Below are positions 26,766-35,848 of a DNA stretch of 64,000 nt, piece after piece. The DNA comes from Croceicoccus sediminis (GTDB lineage: Bacteria; Pseudomonadota; Alphaproteobacteria; Sphingomonadales; Sphingomonadaceae), in assembly GCF_007570835.1 (NCBI RefSeq), contig NZ_SUNC01000003.1, positions 186,001 through 250,000 on the forward strand, read 5' to 3'. Each line of letters opens with the position of its first letter. Position 1 is the stretch's first letter. The notes beneath the pieces were generated by a model that was not told where the DNA came from, ran no database searches, and saw only the letters and a program-made list of their open reading frames with translations. The position numbers were made by a program, and so were the translations under genes.

Positions 26766-28624
26766 AGACTTCGATCGCCTCGGTCTGTCTCAGCGGTCCG
26801 CTTGCCGACAAGCTGCAATCCGCAGCAAACGCCGGTTTCGGCGGCGTCGAGATTTTCGAGAACGACCTGATCGGCGCACCGCAGGACGCTCGCACGATCG
26901 CGCAGATGATGCGTGATCTTGGCCTCGCATGCACCATGTTCCAGCCGTTTCGCGATCTGGAAGGGATGCCAGAACCGCAGCGCACCGCCGCCTTCGCGCG
27001 CATGGAGCGCAAGTTCGAGATCATGGATGCGCTTGGTACTGACCTCGTGCTGCTGTGTTCGAACTGTTCGCCCATCGCCTTGCCCGAACGCCAACGCATG
27101 CTGGACGACTTGCACGAACTCGGTGAACTGGCAGCCCGTCACGGCAAGCGCATCGGTTACGAGGCACTGGCATGGGGCCGCCACGTGAACGACCATCGCG
27201 ACGCGTGGTCGCTGGTGCGCGACGTGGATCACCCCGCGATCGGTCTCGTGCTCGACTCGTTCCACTCGCTCGCCCGCGACATTCCCAGCAGCAGCATCGG
27301 CGATATCCGCGCGGAAAAGCTGTTCTTCGTGCAACTTGCCGATGCCCCGCGCCTGTCGATGGACCCGCTGAGCTGGAGCCGCCATTTCCGCGTGCTCCCG
27401 GGACAGGGCGACTGGCCGGTGGCCGAATACGTCGCCGCCATCCAGCGCACCGGTTACGACGGTTGGTTCAGCCTCGAAATCTTCAACGACCAGTTCCGCG
27501 CCGGCGCGGCCTCCCAACTCGCGGTGGACGGCCTTCGCTCGCTACACTTCCTGGAGGACGAGGCGGCGCGCAAGCTTGGCCGCACGCCGACGTTGCCCGA
27601 CCGGGTCGCCGTGACCAGCACCGAGTTCATCGAATTTGCCGCCAGCCATGATGAGGCGGAGGAGTTCGCCCGCTATTTCCGCGCCCTCGGCTTCACGCCG
27701 GTCGCCAGGCACCGCAACAAGGACGTGACGCGCTGGAAGCAGGGCGACATCAACTTCGTGCTCAATTCCGAGCCCGATGGCTATGCGCATAGCCACGACA
27801 TGGTCCACGGCGGATCGGTCTGCGCAATCGGACTTGGCGTAACCGACCAGAAGGCCGCGCTCGACCGCGCACAGGCTCTGGGCATCGAACGTTTCGAACA
27901 GGCCGCGGCCCCCGACGAATGGGACATTCCCAGCCTGCGCGGCCTGGGGGGCAGCCTGCTCTACCTTGTCGATGCGGCGCAGAGCGCGGCGATGTGGGAG
28001 CAGGAATTTCCCGACCTCAAGGAACCGGAAAACGCCTCTCCCCTACTGACGCGCATCGATCACGTTGCCCAGACGATGCAGCAGGGCGAGTTCCTTAGCT
28101 GGTTGCTGTTCTACGTATCGCTGTTCGACATGGATACGACCGCGCAGCTGGAAATCGCGGACCCCATGGGCCTGATCTACAGCCAGGCCGTGCAGAACGC
28201 TGATCGCAGCGTGCGCTTCACGCTCAACGGATCGCTGGCGCACCAGTCGCTGACGTCGCGCTTCATCCGCAACTATTTCGGGGCGGGGGTGCAGCATATC
28301 GCGCTTGCGACCGACGATATCTTTCGGGCGGCGCAGGCAGCGGCCGACGCGGGCCTGCCGCTGCTATCCATCGGACCCAACTATTACGACGATATCGAGG
28401 CGCGCTTCGGGCTCGAGCCGGACTTTCTGGAACAGCTGCGCGCCGCGAACATCCTCTACGACCGCGACGAGCAGGGCGAGTACTTCCAGTTCTACAGCCG
28501 CGCCGTGGCCAAGCGGGTGTTTTTCGAAGTCGTCCAGCGCCGCAATTACGACGCGTTCGGCGCATCAAACGCCGCCACGCGCCTCAGCGCACAGGCCAAC
28601 CACCGCGATCCGGAATGGATGTGA
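26762..28624 (+). CDS. Fused 3-dehydroshikimate dehydratase (QuiC type)
   Basis: The 620-residue protein joins an N-terminal AP-endonuclease-2/sugar-isomerase barrel (residues 1 to about 270) to a C-terminal vicinal-oxygen-chelate, 4-hydroxyphenylpyruvate-dioxygenase-like region (about 290-620). The barrel shows the likely metal ligands Glu in GYEALAWGRH, Asp in LVLDSFHS, Gln in FVQLADAP and Glu in FSLEIFND. This architecture matches bacterial QuiC1-type dehydratases that convert 3-dehydroshikimate to protocatechuate. It is coupled to the shikimate dehydrogenase gene by ATGA overlap. The role of the C-terminal half is unclear in the family. Confidence 0.9.
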   Translation: MKTSIASVCLSGPLADKLQSAANAGFGGVEIFENDLIGAPQDARTIAQMMRDLGLACTMFQPFRDLEGMPEPQRTAAFARMERKFEIMDALGTDLVLLCSNCSPIALPERQRMLDDLHELGELAARHGKRIGYEALAWGRHVNDHRDAWSLVRDVDHPAIGLVLDSFHSLARDIPSSSIGDIRAEKLFFVQLADAPRLSMDPLSWSRHFRVLPGQGDWPVAEYVAAIQRTGYDGWFSLEIFNDQFRAGAASQLAVDGLRSLHFLEDEAARKLGRTPTLPDRVAVTSTEFIEFAASHDEAEEFARYFRALGFTPVARHRNKDVTRWKQGDINFVLNSEPDGYAHSHDMVHGGSVCAIGLGVTDQKAALDRAQALGIERFEQAAAPDEWDIPSLRGLGGSLLYLVDAAQSAAMWEQEFPDLKEPENASPLLTRIDHVAQTMQQGEFLSWLLFYVSLFDMDTTAQLEIADPMGLIYSQAVQNADRSVRFTLNGSLAHQSLTSRFIRNYFGAGVQHIALATDDIFRAAQAAADAGLPLLSIGPNYYDDIEARFGLEPDFLEQLRAANILYDRDEQGEYFQFYSRAVAKRVFFEVVQRRNYDAFGASNAATRLSAQANHRDPEWM

Positions 28625-28794
28625 GCCATGTGGCCGCACGAGACAGCAGATCGCGAAACGCATTTCCGGGAGGGGAGATAACCAAAATGACCAAATTCAC
28701 GCCTGCCGCGGGCATCGCAAACGCCGCCGGCACAACCGCAGATACCTGGAACAACTTCACAAGAAATATCGGAACGATGGTGGGAGAAATGAGG

Positions 28795-31416
28795 ATGAAT
28801 AACATGCGCAAAAATCTGTCGGCGAACCTTGGCGCCTTGCTGGGCACGGGCTCGCTGATCGCGCTTTGCCTTCCGGCCGCGGCGCTGGCACAGGATGCCG
28901 GTGCAGGCATCGAGCCTGATACGCAGAGCGATCCGATCGTCGTGACCGGCAGCCGTATCCGCGGCATCGATCCGGTGGGTTCGCCGGTGATCGGGCTGAG
29001 CCGCGACGACATCGAGCAGAGCACCGCATCGACCACCACCGAGCTGTTGTCCGAACTGCCGCAGGTGTTCAACTTCGGGGCGAGCGAAGCATCGTTCACC
29101 TCGGCCAACAACCAGAACGCGAACCGTACATTCGGTACGGGTATCAACTTGCGCGGGCTGGGTGCCGAATCCACCCTGACCCTGCTTGACGGCAGGCGCC
29201 TGCCCGCCGCCGGCACGCAGAGCCAGTTCTTCGACCCTTCGGTCATCCCGACGATGGCGATCTCGCGACTGGAAGTCCTCGCCGACGGCAGCTCTGGCAT
29301 CTACGGTTCCGATGCCGTGGGCGGCGTGGTGAACATCCTGCTGCGCAAGAACTTCGACGGCGCCGAGGCAATGGGCCGCGTGCGCCTTGCCGATGGCTTC
29401 GAGGAATATCAGCTTGGCGCGGCGATCGGCAAGACGTGGGGCACCGGCTCCATCATGGTCGCTGGCGAGTATAACGACCGCGGTGCGCTGGCCGCCCGTG
29501 AGCGTGATTTCTACACCGACGACTTCACGCCTTTCGGTGGGCCGGATCTTCGCTCCCTCAATTCGGCCCCCGGCAACGTGACCGTGGGCGGCGTGAATTA
29601 CGCCATTCCCGACGGCGACGGCACCAACCTGACGGCCGGCGATTTCGTCGCGGGGACGCGCAATCTGCAGAGCGCCTACCTGGGCGTGGACGCCCTGCCG
29701 GCCCAGGAACGCTACAGCGTGGCCACCACGTTCCAGCAGGCAATCACCGACGGCATCGAATTCTACGCACAGGGCTTTTACGCAAAGCGTAAGGGCGTCC
29801 TCAACCGCACCGCGCTGACCGCGCAGTTCGACGTGCCGGAATCCAACCCCTTCTACGTCAATCCAGGCGCCCCCGGCGAGCGCGTGACCGTGTCGTATTC
29901 TTTCATCAACGAGCTCGGTAACGAACGCGCGCCATCCTCTCAGGAAGCCTATCACATCACGGGCGGGTTGAACGCGGAACTGGGCTCAGGCTGGTCCGGC
30001 AACGCCTTCTATGCCTATGGTCACGACAAGGAACGGTCGCTGACGTTTAGCCTGGGATCCGGTCCGGCGGGTGCAGCGCTGGCTGCTGCACTGGCTGACC
30101 CCGATCCGGCAACGGCGTTCAACCCGTTCAGTTCGACGGGCAACAACAATCCTGCCACCATCGCTTCGTTCGTCAGTCCTTTCCGCGTGGATACCGACTA
30201 TGGCATCCAGGAATACGGCCTGTCGGTGGACGGTCCGCTGTTCGCTCTACCCGCGGGCGATGTCCGGGTTGCTCTGGGCGCCGCAAGGCAGGAAATCAAT
30301 TTCCAGGATCTTGCCCCGTTCCAGACCAATTTCGACCGCAAGATCAACTCCGTCTTCGGCGAAGTCTTCCTGCCGATCCTGGGCGGTGACGGGCCGGAAC
30401 TGAACGTATCGGCAGCCGGTCGCTATGACGATTACAACGACGTTGGCGACACGTTCAATCCGAAGTTCGGCGTGACCTTCCGCCCGGTGGATTCGCTGAC
30501 GCTGCGCGGCAGCTACGGCACTTCGTTCCGCGCGCCGACGCTGTCCGATACGGGCCTGCCCTTCAACCAGTACCGGCAGTTCATCGATGCCAATGGCGAC
30601 CCGGCCAACGTCCTGTTCCTGCGCGGCGGCAACCCCGGTCTTGCGCCCGAAGAGGCGACCACCTGGTCGTTGGGCGCAGACTGGAAGCCGGATTCGGTTC
30701 CGGGGCTCAGCCTCTCCGTCACGTACTACAACGTCGACTACACGAACCGTATCGCGACCCCGGGCAACGATTTCACAGCACTGCAAAATCCGGACCTGGC
30801 CCCGATCGTCACCTATAACCCGTCGCTTGACGTGGTGAACGCGATCATCGCCGGTGGGCTGTTCAGCGCCCCGCCTGCATCGCCAAGCGATGTCGACGCC
30901 ATTGTCGACGGCCGCAAGGTGAACTTGGGTGCGAACAAGACCGACGGTCTGGAATTCATCGGCAGCTACGAAGCCGATGCGGATTGGGGCGCATGGCGGA
31001 TCGGTTTCAATGCCACCAAGATCCTCAGCTTCGATCGCTCGATCATCTCGGGCACGCCGCTGCAGGACGTGCTGGACACGATCAACAACCCGGCATCGTT
31101 TATCGCCCGCGCCTACGCCGGGGCAGACGTCGGCAACTTCTCGGCCACCGTGTACGCCAACCACTATGGCAGCTACGACAACAACACCGTCACCCCGGTT
31201 CAGGACGTGCCGTCACACACGGAATTCGACCTGGCCCTGCGTTTGAGGGTGGATGAACCGTCCAGCTTTGCCGACGGCATCACGTTCTCGCTGGATGTGC
31301 AGGACATCTTCGACAACGATCCGCCCTACGTGCCCAACGGCAACCTCGCGTTCGATCCCAACGCGCACAGCGCGATCGGTCGCACGGTCGCAATCGGCGT
31401 CCGCGTCGGGTTCTGA
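28795..31416 (+). CDS. TonB-dependent outer-membrane receptor
   Basis: The product from ATG 28795 (GGGAG eight bases before) is 873 residues: a signal peptide ending LPAAALAQ, no STN domain, then a plug domain (DPIVVTGSRIRG, TTELLSELPQVF, GLGAESTLTLLDGRRLP, GSDAVGGVVNILL) and a 22-stranded barrel ending in the C-terminal aromatic residue (VGF). An alternative in-frame start at 28687 has a stronger ribosome-binding site and would add 36 residues. It imports a large or scarce ligand with TonB energy. Its position after the quinate/shikimate genes suggests a phenolic ester or related compound. A strong terminator follows. Confidence 0.92.
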   Translation: MNNMRKNLSANLGALLGTGSLIALCLPAAALAQDAGAGIEPDTQSDPIVVTGSRIRGIDPVGSPVIGLSRDDIEQSTASTTTELLSELPQVFNFGASEASFTSANNQNANRTFGTGINLRGLGAESTLTLLDGRRLPAAGTQSQFFDPSVIPTMAISRLEVLADGSSGIYGSDAVGGVVNILLRKNFDGAEAMGRVRLADGFEEYQLGAAIGKTWGTGSIMVAGEYNDRGALAARERDFYTDDFTPFGGPDLRSLNSAPGNVTVGGVNYAIPDGDGTNLTAGDFVAGTRNLQSAYLGVDALPAQERYSVATTFQQAITDGIEFYAQGFYAKRKGVLNRTALTAQFDVPESNPFYVNPGAPGERVTVSYSFINELGNERAPSSQEAYHITGGLNAELGSGWSGNAFYAYGHDKERSLTFSLGSGPAGAALAAALADPDPATAFNPFSSTGNNNPATIASFVSPFRVDTDYGIQEYGLSVDGPLFALPAGDVRVALGAARQEINFQDLAPFQTNFDRKINSVFGEVFLPILGGDGPELNVSAAGRYDDYNDVGDTFNPKFGVTFRPVDSLTLRGSYGTSFRAPTLSDTGLPFNQYRQFIDANGDPANVLFLRGGNPGLAPEEATTWSLGADWKPDSVPGLSLSVTYYNVDYTNRIATPGNDFTALQNPDLAPIVTYNPSLDVVNAIIAGGLFSAPPASPSDVDAIVDGRKVNLGANKTDGLEFIGSYEADADWGAWRIGFNATKILSFDRSIISGTPLQDVLDTINNPASFIARAYAGADVGNFSATVYANHYGSYDNNTVTPVQDVPSHTEFDLALRLRVDEPSSFADGITFSLDVQDIFDNDPPYVPNGNLAFDPNAHSAIGRTVAIGVRVGF

Positions 31417-31423
31417 TGGGGAT

Positions 31424-31461
31424 GGCCGGCAAGTTCCCTCACTTGCCGGCCATTTCTTTTT
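31424..31461 (+). terminator. Intrinsic terminator after the TonB receptor gene
   Basis: GGCCGGCAAGT (31424-31434) pairs perfectly over 11 bases with ACTTGCCGGCC (31441-31451), followed by ATTTCTTTTTC. It sits only eight bases beyond the receptor stop, and the next gene begins 13 bases after the T-rich tail, so the downstream hydrolase genes depend on read-through or a promoter inside the hairpin region. Confidence 0.92.
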
Positions 31462-31474
31462 CATGGAGACAAAT

Positions 31475-32455
31475 GTGAGACCTGCACCGCTGCGCTACGC
31501 CTTCCTCGGCCTGTCGGCGGTGCTGGCTGGCTGCTCGCATGCCGACAAGCCCGCGATACACGGCGCGCCATCTGAAGCGCGAGCAGCATCCGATGCCGCC
31601 TTCGCCGTCGCACCCGATGCGCCGGGCACCGGCCCCTACCCCGCCATGCGGGATGTTCGGCCCGATCTTCCAGACCACATCGTCTATCGCCCGCAGGATC
31701 TGGACGCGCCGGTGGCTGGCAAGCTTGGCGTAGTACTGTGGGGGAACGGCGGATGCTCTGCCGATGCCACTTCTGCCCGTTTTCACCTGCTGGAGATAGC
31801 ATCGCACGGCTATATCGCGATTGCGCCCGGCAAGGCCTATAGCGGCCCCGGCGCCCTGCCCGCCCCGCCGCGTGAAGCGCCGACCCGCGAAGGTGCCTTC
31901 CCACCTGTCCAGACGTTGCCGGCCGACCTGCTGTCAGAGCTGGACTGGATCCTCGCGGAAAACCAGCGGGCCGACAGCCCGTTTTACGGTCGCATCGATC
32001 CGAAGAAGGTCGCGGTTGCCGGGCATAGCTGCGGCGGGTTGCAGGCGATCAGCGTGGCCTCCGATCCGCGCATCGCGACGGCCATCGTTCATAACAGCGG
32101 CGTGCTCGATCCCAGCGCGTTCAACCCCATCACCGGCTTTTCCGTCGCCAAGGAAGCACTGAACCGCATCCATACGCCGGTTCTCTATATTCTGGGCGGG
32201 GAGAGCGATATCGCCTATCCCAACGGCATGGACGACTTTGCCCGCATCGATCACGTGCCCGTGGCCGTGGCCAACCTCGACGTGGGCCACAGCGGCACTT
32301 TTCGTGACCCGAACGGCGGCAAGGTCGCGCCGGTCGCGGTGCAGTGGCTGGAATGGCAGCTGCGCGGGAATGAGGCCGCCTCGCGCTGGTTCGTCGGAGC
32401 CGATTGCGGCCTGTGCCGAGCCCCGGAATGGACTTACGATGCGAAAGGCCTCTGA
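31475..32455 (+). CDS. Exported alpha/beta hydrolase with conserved cysteines (copy B, lipoprotein)
   Basis: A 326-residue paralogue of the hydrolase at 20955-21932. GTG 31475 is chosen because GGAG lies six bases upstream; an ATG at 31463 directly follows the terminator's T-run and has no such site. The signal ends in a lipobox (VLAGCS), so it is membrane-anchored. Shared features are VVLWGNGGCSAD, the nucleophile elbow GHSCGG, the His in DVGHSGTF and the C-terminal CGLCRAPEWT. It shares a run of genes with another hydrolase and a cytochrome. Probable esterase or depolymerase; substrate unknown. Confidence 0.85.
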   Translation: MRPAPLRYAFLGLSAVLAGCSHADKPAIHGAPSEARAASDAAFAVAPDAPGTGPYPAMRDVRPDLPDHIVYRPQDLDAPVAGKLGVVLWGNGGCSADATSARFHLLEIASHGYIAIAPGKAYSGPGALPAPPREAPTREGAFPPVQTLPADLLSELDWILAENQRADSPFYGRIDPKKVAVAGHSCGGLQAISVASDPRIATAIVHNSGVLDPSAFNPITGFSVAKEALNRIHTPVLYILGGESDIAYPNGMDDFARIDHVPVAVANLDVGHSGTFRDPNGGKVAPVAVQWLEWQLRGNEAASRWFVGADCGLCRAPEWTYDAKGL

Positions 32456-32456
32456 C

Positions 32457-33416
32457 ATGGTCCTGCGCAAGCTTCTCGTGCCCGGTCTGGCGGCGGCCAT
32501 GCTCGCCTTCGCCCCTGCCACGCCCGCGTTGGCGCAACAGGACACGATGGACCTCTATAATGGCCCCGCCGCTGGCTCTCAGGATTGGTCGGAGCCGTTG
32601 GTGGTGCACTGCGAGGATGGCAGGGAAGTTCGCTATAACACCACCCAGCCGCGATTGCGGGTGTTCCTGCCGGAACCCGACAAGGCCGATGGCGCGGCGA
32701 TCGTCATGCTGCCGGGCGGCGGCCTGCGCCAGCTGAGCATCGGCATCGACATGCACGACACGATCGCGATGCTGAACGAAGAAGGCGTCGCCGTGATCGT
32801 GCTGGAATATCGCACGTTGCAGCTGTCGCCCGAACAAGTTGCCAAGGCCACGGCGCCGCGTCCGCCTTCGTCCGCACCGGTAGAATTTCCGAAGATGGAA
32901 ATCCGCAACGCCAATGCAAACCCTTCGCCAAACGACCCTGCGATGAACGAAGTGCTGCGCCTTGCCGTGGCCGATGGACAGGCCGCGCTACGGCTGGTGC
33001 GCAGCAAGGCCGGGGAGTGGCATATCGATCCCGATCGCGTCGGCATGTTCGGCACGTCTGCCGGGGGCGGCGTTGCGTTCGGCACGATGATGGCAGGTGC
33101 GGATGGCGCGATGCCCGATTTCATCGTCTCCAACTTCGGACCCGCGCTTCAGGATATCGCGGTGCCGCAAGATGCCCCGCCGCTGTTCCTGATAACGGAG
33201 GCATGGCACGGCCCGGTGACCGACGGTCTGCTCGCCCTGTTCCGGATGTGGAACGATCAGCGCAAACCGGCCGAACTGCACATATACGACGTGCCCAATT
33301 TCACGATGACGCCCGACCTTTGGGGCGGCCGCCTGATCGACTGGATGTACGAGCGCGGGCTGATTGAAGGCCGAATAAGTGCGGTTCAGGATGGATATGA
33401 TAAAGAGCCATCGTAA
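32457..33416 (+). CDS. Exported alpha/beta hydrolase (esterase/lipase-like)
   Basis: From ATG 32457 (AAAGG eight bases upstream, one base after the previous stop) the 319-residue protein has a signal peptide ending TPALAQQ. The hydrolase core shows IVMLPGGGLRQLS (oxyanion loop), the nucleophile elbow MFGTSAGGGVA (GxSxG), and a C-terminal half with an acidic residue in LITEAWHG. It resembles the acetyl-xylan-esterase/endo-xylanase-linked esterases, with a weakly conserved C-terminal His region (ELHIYDVPNF). Likely periplasmic. It is in the same transcription unit as copy B. Confidence 0.8.
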   Translation: MVLRKLLVPGLAAAMLAFAPATPALAQQDTMDLYNGPAAGSQDWSEPLVVHCEDGREVRYNTTQPRLRVFLPEPDKADGAAIVMLPGGGLRQLSIGIDMHDTIAMLNEEGVAVIVLEYRTLQLSPEQVAKATAPRPPSSAPVEFPKMEIRNANANPSPNDPAMNEVLRLAVADGQAALRLVRSKAGEWHIDPDRVGMFGTSAGGGVAFGTMMAGADGAMPDFIVSNFGPALQDIAVPQDAPPLFLITEAWHGPVTDGLLALFRMWNDQRKPAELHIYDVPNFTMTPDLWGGRLIDWMYERGLIEGRISAVQDGYDKEPS

Positions 33417-33440
33417 CGAACCTATGCCGAGAGACGCACA

Positions 33441-34988
33441 GTGAGCCCCTTGTCGCTGCACCGGATGTCGAGAATGCTGCTTGTCGGCACGACGCTGGTT
33501 TTCGGCGCTTCCGCCATGAGCCAGAGCGGCGACTACGGCGAAAGCCAGTGGTGGTCACCGGGCGAGGAGCACGTGATCGGTGACGCGCTCGAATTCCCCA
33601 ACGCCGAGGGACGCCTTCGCCTCATCAATACCGGCGATCCGATCAACACTGCGAACCACCCCTTCTTCGCGCCGATCGGAGAGAACGGGCGTGCCTGCGT
33701 CACCTGTCATCAGCCGACCGACGCGATGAGCCTTTCGGCAAAGACCGCGCGCGAACGGTGGGATGCCACCGGCGGCAAGGACCCGCTGTTCGCGGCCATC
33801 GACGGCTCCAACTGCCCGAGCCTGCCCCAGGGCGAGAAAGCATCGCATTCGCTGCTGCTGACCAAGGGGCTTTTCCGCATCGCCCGCCCATGGCCGCCCA
33901 AGGCCGCCGACGGGAGCGAGATAGAGCGCGAATTCGAACTGGAAGTCGTCAGCGACCCGACGGGATGCAATCTCGATCCGCAATACGGCCTCACCAGCGC
34001 CAATCCGACCGTATCGGTGTTCCGTCGGCCGCGACCGGTGGCGAACATGAAGTACATGCTCAGCCTGCCGCACGGCGTGACCCCGCACGAATATTTCCTC
34101 TACAACGACAAGACGCTGCTGCCCAAGGATCCCGAAACGGGCGAATTCGTCTCGGTCCAGCTCATGTCGGACGGCAGGCTGCCCACCTTGCGCGGCCAGG
34201 CGGGCGATGCGGGATTCACCCATCTGGAAATGCTGGCCGACCTGACGGAGGACGAGCTTCTCCAGATCGAGGCGTTCGAACGCGCGATCTACGTGGCGCA
34301 GGGCTACAGCAACCGGGCCGGAGAACTGGGCGGCCCTGGCAATCCGCCGGGTCTCGGCCCCGAAGCCTTGCGCGACGGCCCGCCCGGAGAGTTGGGCAAC
34401 AATCCGGTGAACCGCGTTTTCGGCACATTCGACATGTGGCTCAACCCGGAAAGCAAGGCAGGCGCGAAACCGACCCCGAAGCAAGAATTTCGCGCATCCG
34501 TGGCGCGCGGGGCCAACGTATTCTTCGACAAGCGGTTCTTCATCAAGGACGTCGGCGTCTACAATGACAAGGGGCTGGGCAACCCCTTCAAGCGCAGCTG
34601 CGCATCGGGCTGTCACAACACGGTGCTGACGGGCATGGACCTGGCACCGGGCTTCATGGACCTGGGGCTGAACAACTGGCCGTGGAATAAGCGGGACGAT
34701 CTTCCCCTGTTCAAGGCGACGTGCCACGACGACGCCGTGCCGCAGTCCTATCTGGGCCGGGTCATCTACACGCACGATCCGGGGCGCGCCCTCGTCACCG
34801 GCAAGTGCCGGGACATCGGCGCCAGCATGACACAGCAGATGCGCGGCCTTGCTGCCCGTGCGCCCTATTTCATGGGCGGCGATTCCGACACCTTGCGCGA
34901 GATGGTGGATTTCTACGACCGCCGCTTCAACATCGGTTACACCGATCAGGAAAAGCAGGACCTGATCAACTTCATGAGTGTCTTGTGA
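33441..34988 (+). CDS. Exported c-type cytochrome with CxxCH and CX3CH heme motifs
   Basis: A 515-residue protein with a signal peptide (about residues 1-27). A canonical heme motif CVTCH lies at residues 86-90 and an unusual CASGCH (C-x3-CH) at 387-392. The rest resembles diheme cytochrome c peroxidase/MauG-like and methylamine-type electron-transfer proteins in its paired-domain layout, but I cannot place it in a named family. Several extra cysteines (NCPSL, GCNLD, ATCHDD, GKCRD) could form disulphides. ATCHD contains CH without a paired Cys. It is preceded by two hydrolase genes and overlaps the next gene (TGATG), so all are likely co-expressed. Role: periplasmic electron transfer or oxidation of a hydrolysis product. 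Confidence 0.78.
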   Translation: MSPLSLHRMSRMLLVGTTLVFGASAMSQSGDYGESQWWSPGEEHVIGDALEFPNAEGRLRLINTGDPINTANHPFFAPIGENGRACVTCHQPTDAMSLSAKTARERWDATGGKDPLFAAIDGSNCPSLPQGEKASHSLLLTKGLFRIARPWPPKAADGSEIEREFELEVVSDPTGCNLDPQYGLTSANPTVSVFRRPRPVANMKYMLSLPHGVTPHEYFLYNDKTLLPKDPETGEFVSVQLMSDGRLPTLRGQAGDAGFTHLEMLADLTEDELLQIEAFERAIYVAQGYSNRAGELGGPGNPPGLGPEALRDGPPGELGNNPVNRVFGTFDMWLNPESKAGAKPTPKQEFRASVARGANVFFDKRFFIKDVGVYNDKGLGNPFKRSCASGCHNTVLTGMDLAPGFMDLGLNNWPWNKRDDLPLFKATCHDDAVPQSYLGRVIYTHDPGRALVTGKCRDIGASMTQQMRGLAARAPYFMGGDSDTLREMVDFYDRRFNIGYTDQEKQDLINFMSVL

Positions 34989-35800
34989 TGCTTCCCATGC
35001 GTCCGATCTGTTCATGGCTCGCGCTCGGTTCGCTTGCCATTTCCGCGCAGGCAACCGCGCAGCAGCATCTCAGCTTCGTCACCTGCCCGGTGGCGCAGGA
35101 TACCGGCGATCGCAGCGACGTCTGTTTTTTCGTGGTGCATGCCGGCGTGCGATACGGCGTGGCGCTGCCGATAGACTGGGGCAAGCCGCAATTGGGCCAC
35201 AAGTTGCTGGTCGAAGGCGTCGTCGACGACAGCGCGCAGGAATGCGGCGGCGTGCGCATTGACGGGCGCGCATCGGTCATGCCGGAACTCTCGCTCGAAT
35301 GCAGCGAAATCGCGCCTGCCACCCCGGACATTCTCGCACTCAAACTGGGTCGCAGGCCGGGCATCACCGACGAACAGCGCGCGATGATCCTGGCCGATCC
35401 GTCTCGTTCGTTGCAGATCATGCGCCTGCCCGCTTTGCCTGTGCCCAAAGTGGCGCTGGGCCGGACAGAGACGATCTACTTTCCCTTCGAACGCGATCGC
35501 GCCTCCGGCCCGGATGCCATGAAATTGCTGGAGCTTGCGCGGCTGGCGAAATCCACGCCCGGTACGACAATCTCGGTTCGTGCATTTCGCGGGGCCACTT
35601 TGCTGGACAATGGCGAGGTCCTTACAGAGCGCGAAGACATGGCACGCCTTCGCGGCGAAAAGATTGCCGGTATCCTGATCGGGCTCGGTGCGGCGGAGGG
35701 TTCGATAAAACTCGAAGTCATCGATGACGTCGCAAAGCCGACAGGCAAGGCAGATTGGCAAAGCCGCCGCGCCGAACTTCGCGTGTCGGCATCGCGCTAG
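34988..35800 (+). CDS. Exported protein with a C-terminal OmpA-like domain
   Basis: The ATG at 34988 overlaps the cytochrome stop (TGATG). The 270-residue product has a signal peptide ending in the ATAQQ region, a cysteine-containing N-terminal domain (VTCPVAQDTGDRSDVCFF, then ECGG and LECSE), and from about residue 160 an OmpA-like fold: IYFPFERDRAS, then AKSTPGTTISVRAF and a conserved LTEREDMARLRGEKI helix. OmpA-like domains usually bind peptidoglycan, although the usual NxxLSxxRAxxV pattern is only partly kept. It may anchor the cytochrome/hydrolase group to the wall. Last gene before the IS6 remnant. Confidence 0.72.
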   Translation: MLPMRPICSWLALGSLAISAQATAQQHLSFVTCPVAQDTGDRSDVCFFVVHAGVRYGVALPIDWGKPQLGHKLLVEGVVDDSAQECGGVRIDGRASVMPELSLECSEIAPATPDILALKLGRRPGITDEQRAMILADPSRSLQIMRLPALPVPKVALGRTETIYFPFERDRASGPDAMKLLELARLAKSTPGTTISVRAFRGATLLDNGEVLTEREDMARLRGEKIAGILIGLGAAEGSIKLEVIDDVAKPTGKADWQSRRAELRVSASR

Positions 35801-35848
35801 AGGTGCATCCGGCAGTCGAACTACCGATCGGGTCATTGAACGCTGAAC

